NCBI RefSeq assembly: GCF_900167275.1 | Contig: NZ_FUWX01000005.1 | Location: 304,456 to 368,455 of the forward strand | Length of the DNA: 64,000 nt | Direction: 5' to 3' | DNA from: Cetobacterium ceti | GTDB lineage: Bacteria > Fusobacteriota > Fusobacteriia > Fusobacteriales > Fusobacteriaceae | In this document: positions 8,159 to 17,240 of the stretch, one piece after another | Numbering within the stretch: the first letter of the stretch is position 1 | Layout of the letters: every line of letters begins with the position of its first letter | Position numbers and translations under genes: made by a program | The notes under the pieces: generated by a model | Seen by the model: only the letters and a program-made list of their open reading frames with translations | Told to the model about the DNA's origin: nothing | The model's database searches: none

Positions 8159-9408
8159 AATTTAGAACCTCTTTCCACAGAGTTTCTATATCTTTCTAAT
8201 AATTTTTTATTACTTTCAGAAGCAGAAATCGCATCTATTAACTTTTTAGCTCCTGTAGCCTTATCTAAAGTTGCCAAATGTCTTCTAATTTTCCAAATTT
8301 CATCCAGTTCTTTTTTAGGAATTAATAACTCTTCCTTTCTAGTTCCAGATCTTTGTATATCTATAGCAGGGTATATTCTAAGTTCTGCTAAATTTCTATC
8401 TAAATGTATATCCATATTTCCTGTTCCCTTGAACTCTTCATAGATAACATCATCCATTTTACTTCCTGTATCCACTAGGGCTGTGGCAATTATTGTTAAA
8501 CTTCCACCATTTCTTATGTTTCTAGCAGAACCAAAGAACTTTTTAGGATAATACAAAGCAGTTGGATCTATTCCTCCTGAAATTAATTTTCCACTAGAAG
8601 GTATAACTATATTATAGGCTCTTGCTAGTCTTGTTAAAGAGTCCATTAATATAATAATATCCTCTCCATTTTCTAATTTTCTTTTGGCTCTTTCTAAAAC
8701 CATCTCTGTTACTTTTATATGATTTTTAGGATCCTCATCAAAGGTAGAAGAATAAACCTCTGCTCCCTTAACACTTTCCTTAATATCTGTAACTTCCTCA
8801 GGTCTTTCATCGATTAATAAAATCCAAACTTCTGCTTCCTTATTGTTTTCAATAATAGAGTTTGCAATATTACTAATAAGCATAGTTTTTCCTGCCTTAG
8901 GTGGAGCAACTATAAGACCTCTTTGCCCTTTACCTATAGGTGCTATTAAATCTATAATTCTTCCAGAAATATTTTTAGCATCTGTTTCTAATGTCAGTTG
9001 CTCTGTTGGATAAGCAGGAGTTAACTCATCGAAGGGAACTCTTGATTCAGCAGCTTGAATTGTTCCACCATTAACTAATAAAACCTTCTTTAAAGCGTAG
9101 TTTTTCTCATCTGGAGCTGGTTCTCTAACCTCTCCTACTACTAAATCCTCTGTTCTAAGTTTAAATCTTCTTATTTGTGAAGCTGATACATATACATCTT
9201 TTTCAACATTTGTATTTCTTAAAAATCCATATCCATCTGCTAAAACATCTAAACTTCCCCAAGCTATGTCTGTAGCTTCTTTTCCATCTAAATACTCTCT
9301 TATAAGTTCAATTATGTCATTTTTTTTAGTTCTACTTGAGTAATCTATTCCTAACTGCTTGGCAATCTCTTGTAATTCTTTTAATAAAAATTTTTCTAAT
9401 TTTTCCAT
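8155..9408 (-). CDS. rho: Transcription termination factor Rho
   Basis: Rho is the hexameric RNA-dependent ATPase that terminates untranslated transcripts. The 417-residue protein has the Rho N-terminal helix bundle (residues 1-42), the cold-shock-like RNA-binding domain (about 48-115, with GYGFLR), Walker [10 protein letters not shown] (168-176), Walker B ([16 protein letters not shown]), and the family C-terminus with [11 protein letters not shown]. Length matches the compact Rho form with no N-terminal insert. The start uses a GGGGG ribosome site. It lies between miaB and the LysM/M23 gene in one run. Confidence 0.98.
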   Translation of the reverse strand: MEKLEKFLLKELQEIAKQLGIDYSSRTKKNDIIELIREYLDGKEATDIAWGSLDVLADGYGFLRNTNVEKDVYVSASQIRRFKLRTEDLVVGEVREPAPDEKNYALKKVLLVNGGTIQAAESRVPFDELTPAYPTEQLTLETDAKNISGRIIDLIAPIGKGQRGLIVAPPKAGKTMLISNIANSIIENNKEAEVWILLIDERPEEVTDIKESVKGAEVYSSTFDEDPKNHIKVTEMVLERAKRKLENGEDIIILMDSLTRLARAYNIVIPSSGKLISGGIDPTALYYPKKFFGSARNIRNGGSLTIIATALVDTGSKMDDVIYEEFKGTGNMDIHLDRNLAELRIYPAIDIQRSGTRKEELLIPKKELDEIWKIRRHLATLDKATGAKKLIDAISASESNKKLLERYRNSVERGSKL

Positions 9409-9422
9409 TTGGCCCCCAGTTG

Positions 9423-10736
9423 TTATTTTATTATTTCACCGAATAAAGTCCATGTTTTACAATCGGTTACTTTGATATTTACAAATTCTCCTACTAAGGA
9501 TTCATCTCCTTCAAATAAAACTAACTTTCCACTTGAAGTTCTTCCACTAAGAACATTTTTATTTTTTCTACTTGGTCCCTCTACTAAAACTCTTTCTTCA
9601 TTTCCCTCATAGCTTTCACTAATTTCCTTAGAAATACTATTTTGTAAATCCATTAATCTATGAAGTCTATCTTTTTTTACAGAGTCTTCAATTTGTCCTT
9701 CCATTGTAGCTGCTTTTGTTCCCTCTCTTTGAGAATACATAAACATATAAGCAGTTCCAAATCTAACTTTTCTTACAACATCTAAAGTATCTAAAAACTC
9801 CTCTTCAGTTTCCCCTGGGAATCCAACTATAATATCAGTTGTTAAAAATGCATCTGGAACTATTTTTTTAACTTTTTCAGCTAAGGCTATGTAATCCTCT
9901 TTTGTATATCCTCTATTCATATCCTTTAATACCTTTGTATTTCCAGATTGTAATGGCATATGTATAGCTCTAGCAATTTTTGGATTTTTAGCTATTACTT
10001 CAATTACGTCATCTGTAAAATCTCTTGGATGAGGAGAAGTAAATCTAACTAAGAAATCTCCCTCTAATTTACATATTTCATCCAATAGTTTAGCAAAATT
10101 ATCTCCATTTTTAAATTCTTTTCCATATGAATTTACATTTTGTCCAAGTAACATAATTTCCTTATATCCCTTTTGAACATAAACTTTAATTTCATCTAAT
10201 AATTGCTCCATAGGAACAGATCTTTCTCTTCCTCTTACATATGGAACAATACAGTAAGTACAGAAATTATTACAACCATACATTATAGGTAGTGATGCCA
10301 TTTTTGTAGATTCAAAGTCAGCATCTATTCTTGCAGGTAACTCATCCTCATTATCTGTTGCTATAACGTGTTTAGTTTCTCCTGAAACAATTTTTTCAAC
10401 AGCATTTGGAATTCCACCTATATTTTGATTTCCCATTACAATATCGATTAAAGGGAATTTCTTAGCTAATTTTACCCCTTGTTCCTGGGCAAAACAACCA
10501 GTAACTCCTACTATAGTTCCTCTTTTAGCTTTAATAGGTTTAATCTCTCCTAATTTCCCGTAAATTTGAGTGGCTGCACCCTCTCTAACTGTACATGTAT
10601 TTAAAAATATTAAATCTGATTCCTCTATATTTTCAGTTATATCATATCCCATATTTTCAAAAATCTTTTTTATTTTTGCACTTTCATTTACATTCATCTG
10701 ACAACCATATGTGATGACTGTTGCTTTTTTTGACAT
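9423..10736 (-). CDS. miaB: tRNA-i6A37 methylthiotransferase
   Basis: MiaB adds a methylthio group to C2 of i6A37 next to the tRNA anticodon. The 437 residues contain all three MTTase parts. The N-terminal UPF0004 domain has cluster cysteines C12, C48 and C81 ([22 protein letters not shown]). The radical SAM domain has C155, C159 and C162 ([19 protein letters not shown]). A C-terminal TRAM RNA-binding domain covers about 370-437. The YGCQMN start is diagnostic of MiaB over RimO. It has a near-consensus promoter upstream and heads the unit continuing into rho. Confidence 0.97.
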   Translation of the reverse strand: MSKKATVITYGCQMNVNESAKIKKIFENMGYDITENIEESDLIFLNTCTVREGAATQIYGKLGEIKPIKAKRGTIVGVTGCFAQEQGVKLAKKFPLIDIVMGNQNIGGIPNAVEKIVSGETKHVIATDNEDELPARIDADFESTKMASLPIMYGCNNFCTYCIVPYVRGRERSVPMEQLLDEIKVYVQKGYKEIMLLGQNVNSYGKEFKNGDNFAKLLDEICKLEGDFLVRFTSPHPRDFTDDVIEVIAKNPKIARAIHMPLQSGNTKVLKDMNRGYTKEDYIALAEKVKKIVPDAFLTTDIIVGFPGETEEEFLDTLDVVRKVRFGTAYMFMYSQREGTKAATMEGQIEDSVKKDRLHRLMDLQNSISKEISESYEGNEERVLVEGPSRKNKNVLSGRTSSGKLVLFEGDESLVGEFVNIKVTDCKTWTLFGEIIK

Positions 10737-10795
10737 TATTCCTCCTTAAAATCTATATGTGAAAATAATCATTTTTAGTATCAATAATCAGAAAA

Positions 10796-10824
10796 ATTAT
10801 ACCATGGCATATGTCATTTATCAA
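10796..10824 (-). promoter_or_regulatory. Promoter of miaB-rho operon
   Basis: On the minus strand TTGATA (10819-10824), exactly 17 bases, then TATAAT (10796-10801). It lies about 60 bases before the miaB ATG, giving a leader of about 53 bases. One of the best promoters in the window. Confidence 0.85.
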
Positions 10825-10836
10825 ATAAATGTTTTC

Positions 10837-11490
10837 CTACTTGAATATCTCTCCAGCTTCCAAATACCAAAGAAGTAAGTCCATTTCATCCATGTGTATT
10901 TTTACTTCTTTACAATATTTTTTTAACCTCTCCTCTATGTCTTTATATCTTTTTTCATTTAAAGATTTTGGGATTTCATCAATTACACCAAGTCTTACCA
11001 AATTTTTTAAAATATGTCTATCTAAAATTGCTATTTCTTTCCCGAATCCAACATTTCTTAAAAAGTGACTAGCTTCCTTATAGGACATTCCCTTTATATT
11101 TTTTACTATCCACTCTCTCATTTCATATATACTTTTAAATTTAGAAAAGAAATCCTTTGTTATAATTTCTCCCTTTTCATTTTTCATCTGCTCTCTTAAT
11201 TCCACAAGATATTTTCCCTTATTATTTTTAAATCTTACAATATTTAAATATTTTGAAATCTCCTCTGGATTTCCTGTGAACAAAATTTTATTATCCCTTA
11301 AAGTTGTTATTGCTTTCCAAGCATTTAAAGCTTTCGATTGAGGAGTTAATATACAAAATGACAACTCCACATGTATATCTATATTATTTCCCTTTTCCCA
11401 AATCTCTTTAAATTCTTTTAATCTTCTTCTTATATCATCTTTTTTTCCTTTAAATACCTTTTCTATTTCATAAAAATATTCATTTTTCAT
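10837..11490 (-). CDS. ogg: 8-oxoguanine DNA glycosylase/AP lyase (Ogg2 type)
   Basis: A 217-residue base-excision enzyme of the helix-hairpin-helix-GPD superfamily. It resembles the short Ogg2 form known from archaea and Thermotoga rather than long eukaryotic Ogg1. Seen: the hairpin with the nucleophilic lysine K138 in GMSYKEASHFLRNVG (134-148) and the catalytic aspartate D157 in AILDRHILKNL (154-164). An N-terminal helical part is followed by SFCILTPQSKA. It would excise 8-oxoG and nick the DNA. Monocistronic; no strong promoter was recognised upstream. The cdd terminator separates it from the nucleoside genes. Confidence 0.9.
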   Translation of the reverse strand: MKNEYFYEIEKVFKGKKDDIRRRLKEFKEIWEKGNNIDIHVELSFCILTPQSKALNAWKAITTLRDNKILFTGNPEEISKYLNIVRFKNNKGKYLVELREQMKNEKGEIITKDFFSKFKSIYEMREWIVKNIKGMSYKEASHFLRNVGFGKEIAILDRHILKNLVRLGVIDEIPKSLNEKRYKDIEERLKKYCKEVKIHMDEMDLLLWYLEAGEIFK

Positions 11491-11522
11491 TTTTATTCCT
11501 CCCTTATTTTTTTATTTTACCT

Positions 11523-11561
11523 CAAAAAAATAGAGAGTTGCAACCTTTAGTTACAACTCTC
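11523..11561 (-). terminator. Terminator of the nucleoside operon (after cdd)
   Basis: Inverted repeat 11533-11540 with 11554-11561, extended inward with one mismatch, followed on the minus strand by a run of seven Ts (11524-11530). It starts just after the cdd stop. Confidence 0.85.
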
Positions 11562-11572
11562 CCAATTATTTT

Positions 11573-11971
11573 TTATAAAGAAAATCCATATGGTAATAAA
11601 TCTTCCATTTTATTTATTATATAATCTCTTTTTAGGTTAGCTAAAATTATAAGTGTGTTCTCATCTGAAAACTCACTAATAACCTGTCTACAAGCCCCAC
11701 AAGGACTTACTGGTTTACTTGTATCTGCAACAACACATATTACAGATATTTTTTTCATCCCATTAGTTACCCCTGTAAAAATTGCACTACGCTCTCCACA
11801 GTTAGTTAATCCAAAAGAACCATTTTCCACATTAGCTCCCTTATAGTGATTACCCTTTTCATCTACTACTACTGCCCCTACTTTAAATCCAGAATATTTT
11901 GCATAGGCATTTTCTCTAGCTTCCATTGCCTCATCTATTAATTCTAAAATTTCTTTCTCTGTTAAATTCAT
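11573..11971 (-). CDS. cdd: Cytidine deaminase
   Basis: Hydrolytic deamination of cytidine and deoxycytidine to uridine forms. The 132-residue homotetrameric type carries its zinc site in two motifs: C58 with catalytic E60 (TNCGERSAIF) and C91/C94 (PCGACRQ). The three-cysteine ligand set marks the small tetrameric class. It lies 21 bases after deoD in the run bmp-deoB-deoD-cdd, so this unit covers uptake and salvage of purine and pyrimidine nucleosides. Strong ribosome site. Confidence 0.96.
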   Translation of the reverse strand: MNLTEKEILELIDEAMEARENAYAKYSGFKVGAVVVDEKGNHYKGANVENGSFGLTNCGERSAIFTGVTNGMKKISVICVVADTSKPVSPCGACRQVISEFSDENTLIILANLKRDYIINKMEDLLPYGFSL

Positions 11972-11992
11972 TGTGTCTTTCCTCCTCTAATA

Positions 11993-12691
11993 TTATAGAG
12001 TCTCTAAGGCTACCTCTATCATCTCTTTAAGAGTAGTTTGTCTCTCCTCTGAAGTTGTTGCCTCCCCAGTAACAAGAGAATCTGATATAGTTAAAATAGT
12101 TAAAGCATTTACTCCAAATTTTGAAGCTATTGTATATAATCCTGCTGTTTCCATCTCAACACATAAAACACCAAACTCTGCCCATTTCTTATAATCTTCA
12201 AAGTTATCTCCATAGAACTCATCTGCTGTTAATACATTTCCACCTTTTACTTTAATTCCCTTTTCTTCAGCTGCCTTATAAGCTTTCATCAATAGTTCAA
12301 ATGAAGCTGTAGGTGCATAATCTGCTCCCTTGAATCTTAATCTATTAATTCCTGAAGTTGTAGATGAAGACATAGCTAAAATTACGTCTCTTACTTTTAC
12401 ATCCTCTCTATAAGATCCTGCTGTTCCAACTCTAATTAAATTTTTTACTCCATAATCTCTAATTAATTCATTTACATATATAGAAATAGATGGTACTCCC
12501 ATTCCAGTTCCTTGAACTGAAACTTTTTTCCCCTTATAAGTTCCTGTATATCCATACATTCCTCTAACTTCATTATAACAAACAACATCCTCTAAAAATG
12601 TTTCTGCTATCCATTTTGCTCTTAATGGGTCCCCTGGTAATAATACTGTTTCTGCGATGTCTCCTTTTTTTGCTCCTATATGTGTACTCAT
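11993..12691 (-). CDS. deoD: Purine-nucleoside phosphorylase (DeoD type)
   Basis: A 232-residue hexameric nucleoside phosphorylase that splits purine (deoxy)ribonucleosides into base and (deoxy)ribose-1-phosphate. Seen: the [20 protein letters not shown] start with the phosphate-binding PGDPLRAK (19-26), the VGTAGSY segment, the ribose-contact VEMETAGL, and the proton-relay aspartate in [10 protein letters not shown]. These identify DeoD rather than the trimeric PunA type. Its product is the substrate of DeoB, encoded 12 bases upstream. Confidence 0.96.
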   Translation of the reverse strand: MSTHIGAKKGDIAETVLLPGDPLRAKWIAETFLEDVVCYNEVRGMYGYTGTYKGKKVSVQGTGMGVPSISIYVNELIRDYGVKNLIRVGTAGSYREDVKVRDVILAMSSSTTSGINRLRFKGADYAPTASFELLMKAYKAAEEKGIKVKGGNVLTADEFYGDNFEDYKKWAEFGVLCVEMETAGLYTIASKFGVNALTILTISDSLVTGEATTSEERQTTLKEMIEVALETL

Positions 12692-12703
12692 TTCAATTCC
12701 TCC

Positions 12704-13885
12704 CTATTTGAAAAGCTTATTTGCAAAACTACCTTCTAATTTTGTTTCTCCTAATAATAATTCCTCTATAGTTGCAGCTATTTCAGCAAAACTATTTCTA
12801 GTTCCTAAATTTACATTTTTATTCATATTTTTTCCATATACTAAAACTGGTACATACTCCCTAGTGTGATCAGTTCCCTTATAAGTTGGATCACATCCAT
12901 GGTCAGCTGTTATTAATAAAATCTCATTTTCTTTCATATTTTCCATCATTTGAGGTAAATAGTTATCAAATTCCTCTAGAGCTAATTTATATCCCTTAGG
13001 ATCTCTTCTATGTCCATATTTCATATCAAAATCAACTAAGTTTGTAAATATAAGTCCCTTAGAATCCTCTTTTAAAGCCTCTATAGTTTTTAAAATTCCA
13101 TCTAAATTATCCTTATTTGTTCCTCTATTTTCAGTAATTCCAACCCCAGCAAATATATCATTTGTCTTTCCAATTCCAATAACAGAAAGACCTTTATCTT
13201 TAATTCTATCTAACATACTTTCCTTAGGTGGTAAAACTGAATAGTCATGTCTATTACTAGTTCTTGTAAAGGCTCCACTTTTTTCTCCAACATATGGTCT
13301 TGCAATAACTCTTGCCACAGGAGATTTTTCATTACAAACCTCTAGGGCTATTTTACAAGCTTTATATAATTCCTCTAAAGAAATTAATTCCTCATGGGCA
13401 GCTATTTGTAAAACAGGGTCTGCTGAAGTATATATAATCCAAGCTCCTGTTTTTAACTGTTCATCACCATAGTCATCTAAAACTTTTGTTCCTGAGTAAG
13501 GTAGGTTACATAAAATTTTTCTTCCAGTTCTTCTTTCTATCTCATCCAATGTTTCCTTTGGAAATCCATTTGGATATGTAGGAAATGCTTTTTCTTGAAT
13601 TACTCCAGCTATTTCCCAGTGACCTGTTGTAGTATCTTTTCCCTTTGCCTTTTCAGCAGCCTTTCCAAAAGCTCCCTTTGCCTCTTGAACTTTAGCAACA
13701 CCTAATATCTCATCTACATTTCCAAGTCCTAAATCCTCCATATTTTTTAGATTTAGTCCTCCACATGTAAGAGCTATATTTCCAAGGGTATTTGCACCCT
13801 TATCTCCAAAGTCCTCAGCATCGGGCATATATCCAATTCCAGCACTGTCTAATACTATAATTGTAGCTCTGTCTATTTTTTTCAT
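12704..13885 (-). CDS. deoB: Phosphopentomutase
   Basis: DeoB interconverts (deoxy)ribose-1- and 5-phosphate, linking nucleoside breakdown to the pentose pathway. The 393-residue alkaline-phosphatase-superfamily protein has metal-binding DSAG near the start (IIVLDSAGIGYMPDA, residues 9-23), the KDTTTGHWE segment carrying the phosphothreonine, and a C-terminal LLITADHGCDPTYKGTDHTR metal site. Length is typical. A terminator-like hairpin separates it from bmp, so deoB may be expressed by read-through. Confidence 0.97.
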   Translation of the reverse strand: MKKIDRATIIVLDSAGIGYMPDAEDFGDKGANTLGNIALTCGGLNLKNMEDLGLGNVDEILGVAKVQEAKGAFGKAAEKAKGKDTTTGHWEIAGVIQEKAFPTYPNGFPKETLDEIERRTGRKILCNLPYSGTKVLDDYGDEQLKTGAWIIYTSADPVLQIAAHEELISLEELYKACKIALEVCNEKSPVARVIARPYVGEKSGAFTRTSNRHDYSVLPPKESMLDRIKDKGLSVIGIGKTNDIFAGVGITENRGTNKDNLDGILKTIEALKEDSKGLIFTNLVDFDMKYGHRRDPKGYKLALEEFDNYLPQMMENMKENEILLITADHGCDPTYKGTDHTREYVPVLVYGKNMNKNVNLGTRNSFAEIAATIEELLLGETKLEGSFANKLFK

Positions 13886-13910
13886 GACTCACCATCTCCT
13901 TTTAGGGATA

Positions 13911-13937
13911 ATAAAGGGCTGATTAAAAAATCAGCCC
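13911..13937 (-). terminator. Hairpin between bmp and deoB
   Basis: A 9-bp perfect stem (13916-13924 with 13929-13937, 4-base loop) right after the bmp stop, followed by TTTATTA on the minus strand. It has the layout of an intrinsic terminator, but the T run is short. No promoter is visible between it and deoB, so it may act as an attenuator that makes the binding protein more abundant than the enzymes. Confidence 0.65.
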
Positions 13938-13953
13938 CCCATTTTATATTTAA

Positions 13954-14916
13954 CTATTTGTTGTTAACTATTATTTCTTTGTTTGCTATTTTTTTTGCGA
14001 TTTCATCTAATTTTGCTATTTTTTCAGCACCAATTTTTTCCTTTGTAAATTGGAAGTCTGTCATTCCTACACCATTTTCAGCAACTCCGTAAACAGTAAG
14101 ACCAGGTTTAAAGTCTCCATCCTTTACAGATTTTACAGTATCATACACTGCTACGTCAACTCTTTTTATCATTGAAGTTAAAACAGTTCCTGGTGCAACA
14201 CCATCTTGGTCAGAGTCAACACCTATTGCATAAACTCCTTTTTCCTTAGCTGCATCTATAACTCCAATACCAGTTCCACCTGCTGCGTGGTATACAACGT
14301 CTGCCCCTTGGTTAATTTCAGAAATTGCATTTTCCTTTCCTCTTACAGGGTCATTAAATGGATTTGGTCCAGTTGTATAAACAGATAATACTTTAATTTT
14401 TGGATTAACATATTTTGCCCCTTGCTCATACCCAACTTGGAATTTTTTAATTAATGGATTCTCCATTCCACCAACAAATCCAATAGTACCAGTTTTAGAC
14501 ATCATTGCTGCTAAAGCACCAACTAAGAAAGATCCCTCTTCCTCTTTAAATGTTAATGACTTAACATTTGGTAAATCAATTACATCATCAATCATAGCAA
14601 ATTTTAAATCTGGGTAATCAGCTGCAACAGCCTTAGCTGCCTCTGTCATTTGGAATCCAGTTGCAATTATTAAATCATAATCTGCATCTGCATATTGTCT
14701 TAAGAACTCTTCATCCTCTGCTGGAGAAGCTGGCTCAACATACTTGAACTCAATTCCTAAATCTTCCTTTGCCTTCTCTAATCCCTTATAGGCAGAGTCA
14801 TTAAAAGATTTGTCTCCTAACCCTCCTGTAGAAAGTACAATCCCAACTCTAAGTGGTTTTGCAAAAGCACTAACTGCAAGCATCATACCTAAAGCAAACG
14901 TAATCAACTTTTTCAT
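13954..14916 (-). CDS. BMP-family nucleoside-binding protein of an ABC transporter
   Basis: A 320-residue exported solute-binding protein of the Bmp/PnrA family, which bind purine nucleosides for ABC import. Seen: signal peptide MKKLITFALGMMLAVSAFAK with a type I site (AFA-K), then LRVGIVLSTGGLGDKSFND, the family ligand-loop motif, and GFVGGMENPLIKKFQVGYEQ. Unlike the usual Bmp lipoproteins there is no lipobox cysteine, so it should be a free periplasmic protein. This fits a two-membrane cell. The permease and ATPase genes are not adjacent. Its position before deoB-deoD-cdd fits a nucleoside ligand. Confidence 0.92.
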   Translation of the reverse strand: MKKLITFALGMMLAVSAFAKPLRVGIVLSTGGLGDKSFNDSAYKGLEKAKEDLGIEFKYVEPASPAEDEEFLRQYADADYDLIIATGFQMTEAAKAVAADYPDLKFAMIDDVIDLPNVKSLTFKEEEGSFLVGALAAMMSKTGTIGFVGGMENPLIKKFQVGYEQGAKYVNPKIKVLSVYTTGPNPFNDPVRGKENAISEINQGADVVYHAAGGTGIGVIDAAKEKGVYAIGVDSDQDGVAPGTVLTSMIKRVDVAVYDTVKSVKDGDFKPGLTVYGVAENGVGMTDFQFTKEKIGAEKIAKLDEIAKKIANKEIIVNNK

Positions 14917-14969
14917 TACAATCCTCCCGCTATTCGTTTTATTCTATTAAATTCTACCATATATGAATA

Positions 14970-16223
14970 CTAAAAAAAAGCTTTTTTTGGTAGTTGAAAC
15001 CAAATTTTTAATTTGTCTTTATTTACCTCTGCCCCAAATTCTGCACCATGGCTTTGAAGTATCCCCTTCACAATTGCTAATCCTAATCCATATCCCTCTT
15101 TATTCCTTGATTTTTTCTCCCTATAAAAAGGAACCCATATTTTTTTTATCTCCTCTTGAGTTATATCTTCTACCCTATTTACAATATTAATTTTACAAAA
15201 TTTATCTTCATCTTTTATATAAACTTCTATTACTTTATCTCCATAGACATATTTAAATCCATTTTCAATTAAATTTTGTAACACCCTTCCTATGTAGATT
15301 TCATCTCCATAAACACCTACATTTTCACCTGTAATCTTCACATTGTATCCCTTATATTTAACTTTCAATCTTTCTGAGATATCATCTATTAGCTCTTTTA
15401 TATTAAAACTATCTTTATTTAATTTTAATTGTCCACTTTCCATTTTAGAAATTAAGAGTAATTCTTTTACTAGAAAATCCATTTTTTTACTCTCTTCTAT
15501 TATGGTTTCTGCATAAAATTCTTTGCTACTTTCATCGGCTATATTTTCATGTAATCCTTGAGCATATCCTTGAATTATAGCTATGGGAGTTTTTAACTCA
15601 TGACTTACATTAGCTATAAACTCTTTTCGAAGTTTTTCTAACTCTCTTTCCTTTTCAATCTCTTCCTTTAATCTTTCGTTTGTACTAGTTAAATCATCTA
15701 TTCCCTTTTCTAATATAAAAGCTAAGGTTATCCCTACTAAAAGAGTTAAACCTAACATTTTAAGATTATACTCTGTAGAAATTCTCATTCCCTCCTCTAT
15801 ATAAGTTAAAGGGGTTGAAATTTCCACATACTTCCCTCTTAAGTATGGGAAGGGATAAAAAAGATATAAACTATCTCCTCTATAATCATGCATATTTATA
15901 TTTATAAATACTCTTTCTCCAATTTCTAAAGATGATCTAATATATTCCACCTGCTGTTTTGTCAGATGGCCATCCATTAAAAAACTATTTAAATGCTGAA
16001 ATTTTTCCACATTTATTAATACATTATAATCACTTTCTAACTGTTGAAAATCAACTTTTCCGTGGGGGTTTGTTACCAATTTTCCAATGGTTAATAAACT
16101 TTCCTTTCTATCAGAAAGATAAAATTTTTCCAAGAAAAATTTATTAATCACAAATAAACCTGATATCATCGTAAACACAACTAAGAATATTAACAGAAAA
16201 ACTCTACCCTTTATTTTTATCAT
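14970..16223 (-). CDS. Two-component sensor histidine kinase
   Basis: A 417-residue kinase with two membrane segments (about 8-28 and 155-172) flanking an extracytoplasmic sensor of about 125 residues. Then come a coiled region (178-200), the HisKA box FIANVSHELKTP with phospho-accepting H208, the N box LQNLIENGFKY (N317, N321) and the G2 box GYGLGLAIVK (377-386). The G1 region is of the divergent VNRVEDITQEE type seen in VanS-like kinases. It overlaps the response regulator by 4 bases, and the pair sits downstream of copA-csoR. A role in sensing copper or envelope damage is plausible from position only; the sensor domain shows a few histidines and methionines but no clear metal motif. Confidence 0.9.
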   Translation of the reverse strand: MIKIKGRVFLLIFLVVFTMISGLFVINKFFLEKFYLSDRKESLLTIGKLVTNPHGKVDFQQLESDYNVLINVEKFQHLNSFLMDGHLTKQQVEYIRSSLEIGERVFININMHDYRGDSLYLFYPFPYLRGKYVEISTPLTYIEEGMRISTEYNLKMLGLTLLVGITLAFILEKGIDDLTSTNERLKEEIEKERELEKLRKEFIANVSHELKTPIAIIQGYAQGLHENIADESSKEFYAETIIEESKKMDFLVKELLLISKMESGQLKLNKDSFNIKELIDDISERLKVKYKGYNVKITGENVGVYGDEIYIGRVLQNLIENGFKYVYGDKVIEVYIKDEDKFCKINIVNRVEDITQEEIKKIWVPFYREKKSRNKEGYGLGLAIVKGILQSHGAEFGAEVNKDKLKIWFQLPKKAFF

Positions 16224-16879
16224 AGTTCCATTTTATATCCATAACCTCTCACAGTTTGAATATACTCCTCGCCAATTTTTTTTCTAAGTCTTTTTATATG
16301 GGTATCTACTGTTCTTTCATCTCCAAAATAATCCCAACCCCAAACTGAATTTAATATTTTTTCCCTTGAAAGACATATCCCTACATTTTCCATGAAGTAA
16401 CAAAGGAGTTCAAACTCCTTAGGAGCTAAATCTAAAACATTCCCCTTAAGTTTAACCTCTCTTTTCTCTAAATTCAATTGTACTTCTCCTAAAATTTTAT
16501 CTTTTCCTATTTTTTTCCCCTCTCCTCTTCTTAAAATAGCTTTTAACTTAGCTATTAAAAGTTGAGGATTAAATGGTTTTGTTATATACTCATCTACACC
16601 TAATTCATATCCTAAAAGCTGGTCTTCCTCTTCCTCCCTAGCTGTTAACATAACCACAGGTATTTCTGAAGTTTTTCTTATTTCTCTTAAGGTTTCCCAA
16701 CCATCCATTCTTTCCATCATCACATCTAAAATAATAATATCAAATTTTTCAATTTTTAAAATATCTAAGCACTCTTCTCCATCTGATACTTCTTCCACAT
16801 CAAAACTATTTTTTATTAAATAATCTCTTATTAACCTTCTTAATTTCCACTCATCATCTACTATTAAAACTCTTTTCAT
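16220..16879 (-). CDS. OmpR/PhoB-family response regulator
   Basis: A 219-residue DNA-binding regulator. The receiver domain covers about 1-118, with acidic pocket D8/D9, phospho-acceptor D52 (IILDVMMERMDG), switch T79 (VVMLTAREEE) and K101 (YITKPFNPQ). The winged-helix output domain covers about 125-217 and ends ERTVDTHIKRLRKKIGEEY and VRGYGYKMEL. It is 5 bases after csoR and overlaps the kinase gene, so it is cotranscribed with copA-csoR if there is no internal promoter; none was seen. Confidence 0.95.
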   Translation of the reverse strand: MKRVLIVDDEWKLRRLIRDYLIKNSFDVEEVSDGEECLDILKIEKFDIIILDVMMERMDGWETLREIRKTSEIPVVMLTAREEEEDQLLGYELGVDEYITKPFNPQLLIAKLKAILRRGEGKKIGKDKILGEVQLNLEKREVKLKGNVLDLAPKEFELLCYFMENVGICLSREKILNSVWGWDYFGDERTVDTHIKRLRKKIGEEYIQTVRGYGYKMEL

Positions 16880-16884
16880 TTTAC

Positions 16885-17223
16885 CTACTTCATCATTTTC
16901 CCAAGGGTATATAATAGTTCCTCTATTACCTTTTCCTCATTTCCATTTTTTATCTCTCTTACTACACACTTTTTCATATGAGCTTCTAATATTTGTTTTC
17001 CTACTCCATTTAAGGCCGCTTTAACAGAGGATAATTGATTTAATATTTCATCACAATAGACATCCTCCTCTATCATTTTTTTTATTCCCCTTATTTGCCC
17101 TTCAATTCTATTCATCCTTGAATTTAATTTCTTTTTTTCTGCAGCAGAGGGACAATTTCCCCCGCTGCAATCTTCAGACATATGACAACATTCATTGTGA
17201 TAACACTCTATTTTTTTCTCCAT
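16885..17223 (-). CDS. csoR: CsoR-family copper-sensing repressor with Cys/His-rich N-terminus
   Basis: A 112-residue all-helical DUF156 repressor. The copper site is complete: C57 (VYCDEIL), H82 and C86 (EAHMKKC), the Cys-His-Cys set of CsoR and not that of FrmR or RcnR. Unusually, the first 28 residues carry five cysteines and two histidines (C7, H9, C12, C13, H14, C19, C24) before the conserved helix 1 (LNSRMNRIEGQIRG). This extension could bind extra metal. It is 17 bases downstream of copA, and a CsoR-like palindrome lies in the copA leader, implying feedback control of the whole unit. Confidence 0.92.
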   Translation of the reverse strand: MEKKIECYHNECCHMSEDCSGGNCPSAAEKKKLNSRMNRIEGQIRGIKKMIEEDVYCDEILNQLSSVKAALNGVGKQILEAHMKKCVVREIKNGNEEKVIEELLYTLGKMMK

Positions 17224-17240
17224 TTTTTCTCCTATCCATT

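Noticed and set aside
14917..14969. Promoter for bmp
   Set aside because: TAGAAT-like boxes exist but no acceptable -35 at 16-18 bases; not listed.
14973..14992. A/T palindrome near the end of the histidine kinase gene as a terminator
   Set aside because: It lies within the last kinase codons, has only a GC pair at its centre and would make a very weak stem.
14970..16223. Histidine kinase appearing to lack a G1 box, suggesting an inactive kinase
   Set aside because: VanS-like kinases often have this divergent G1; the H, N and G2 boxes are intact.
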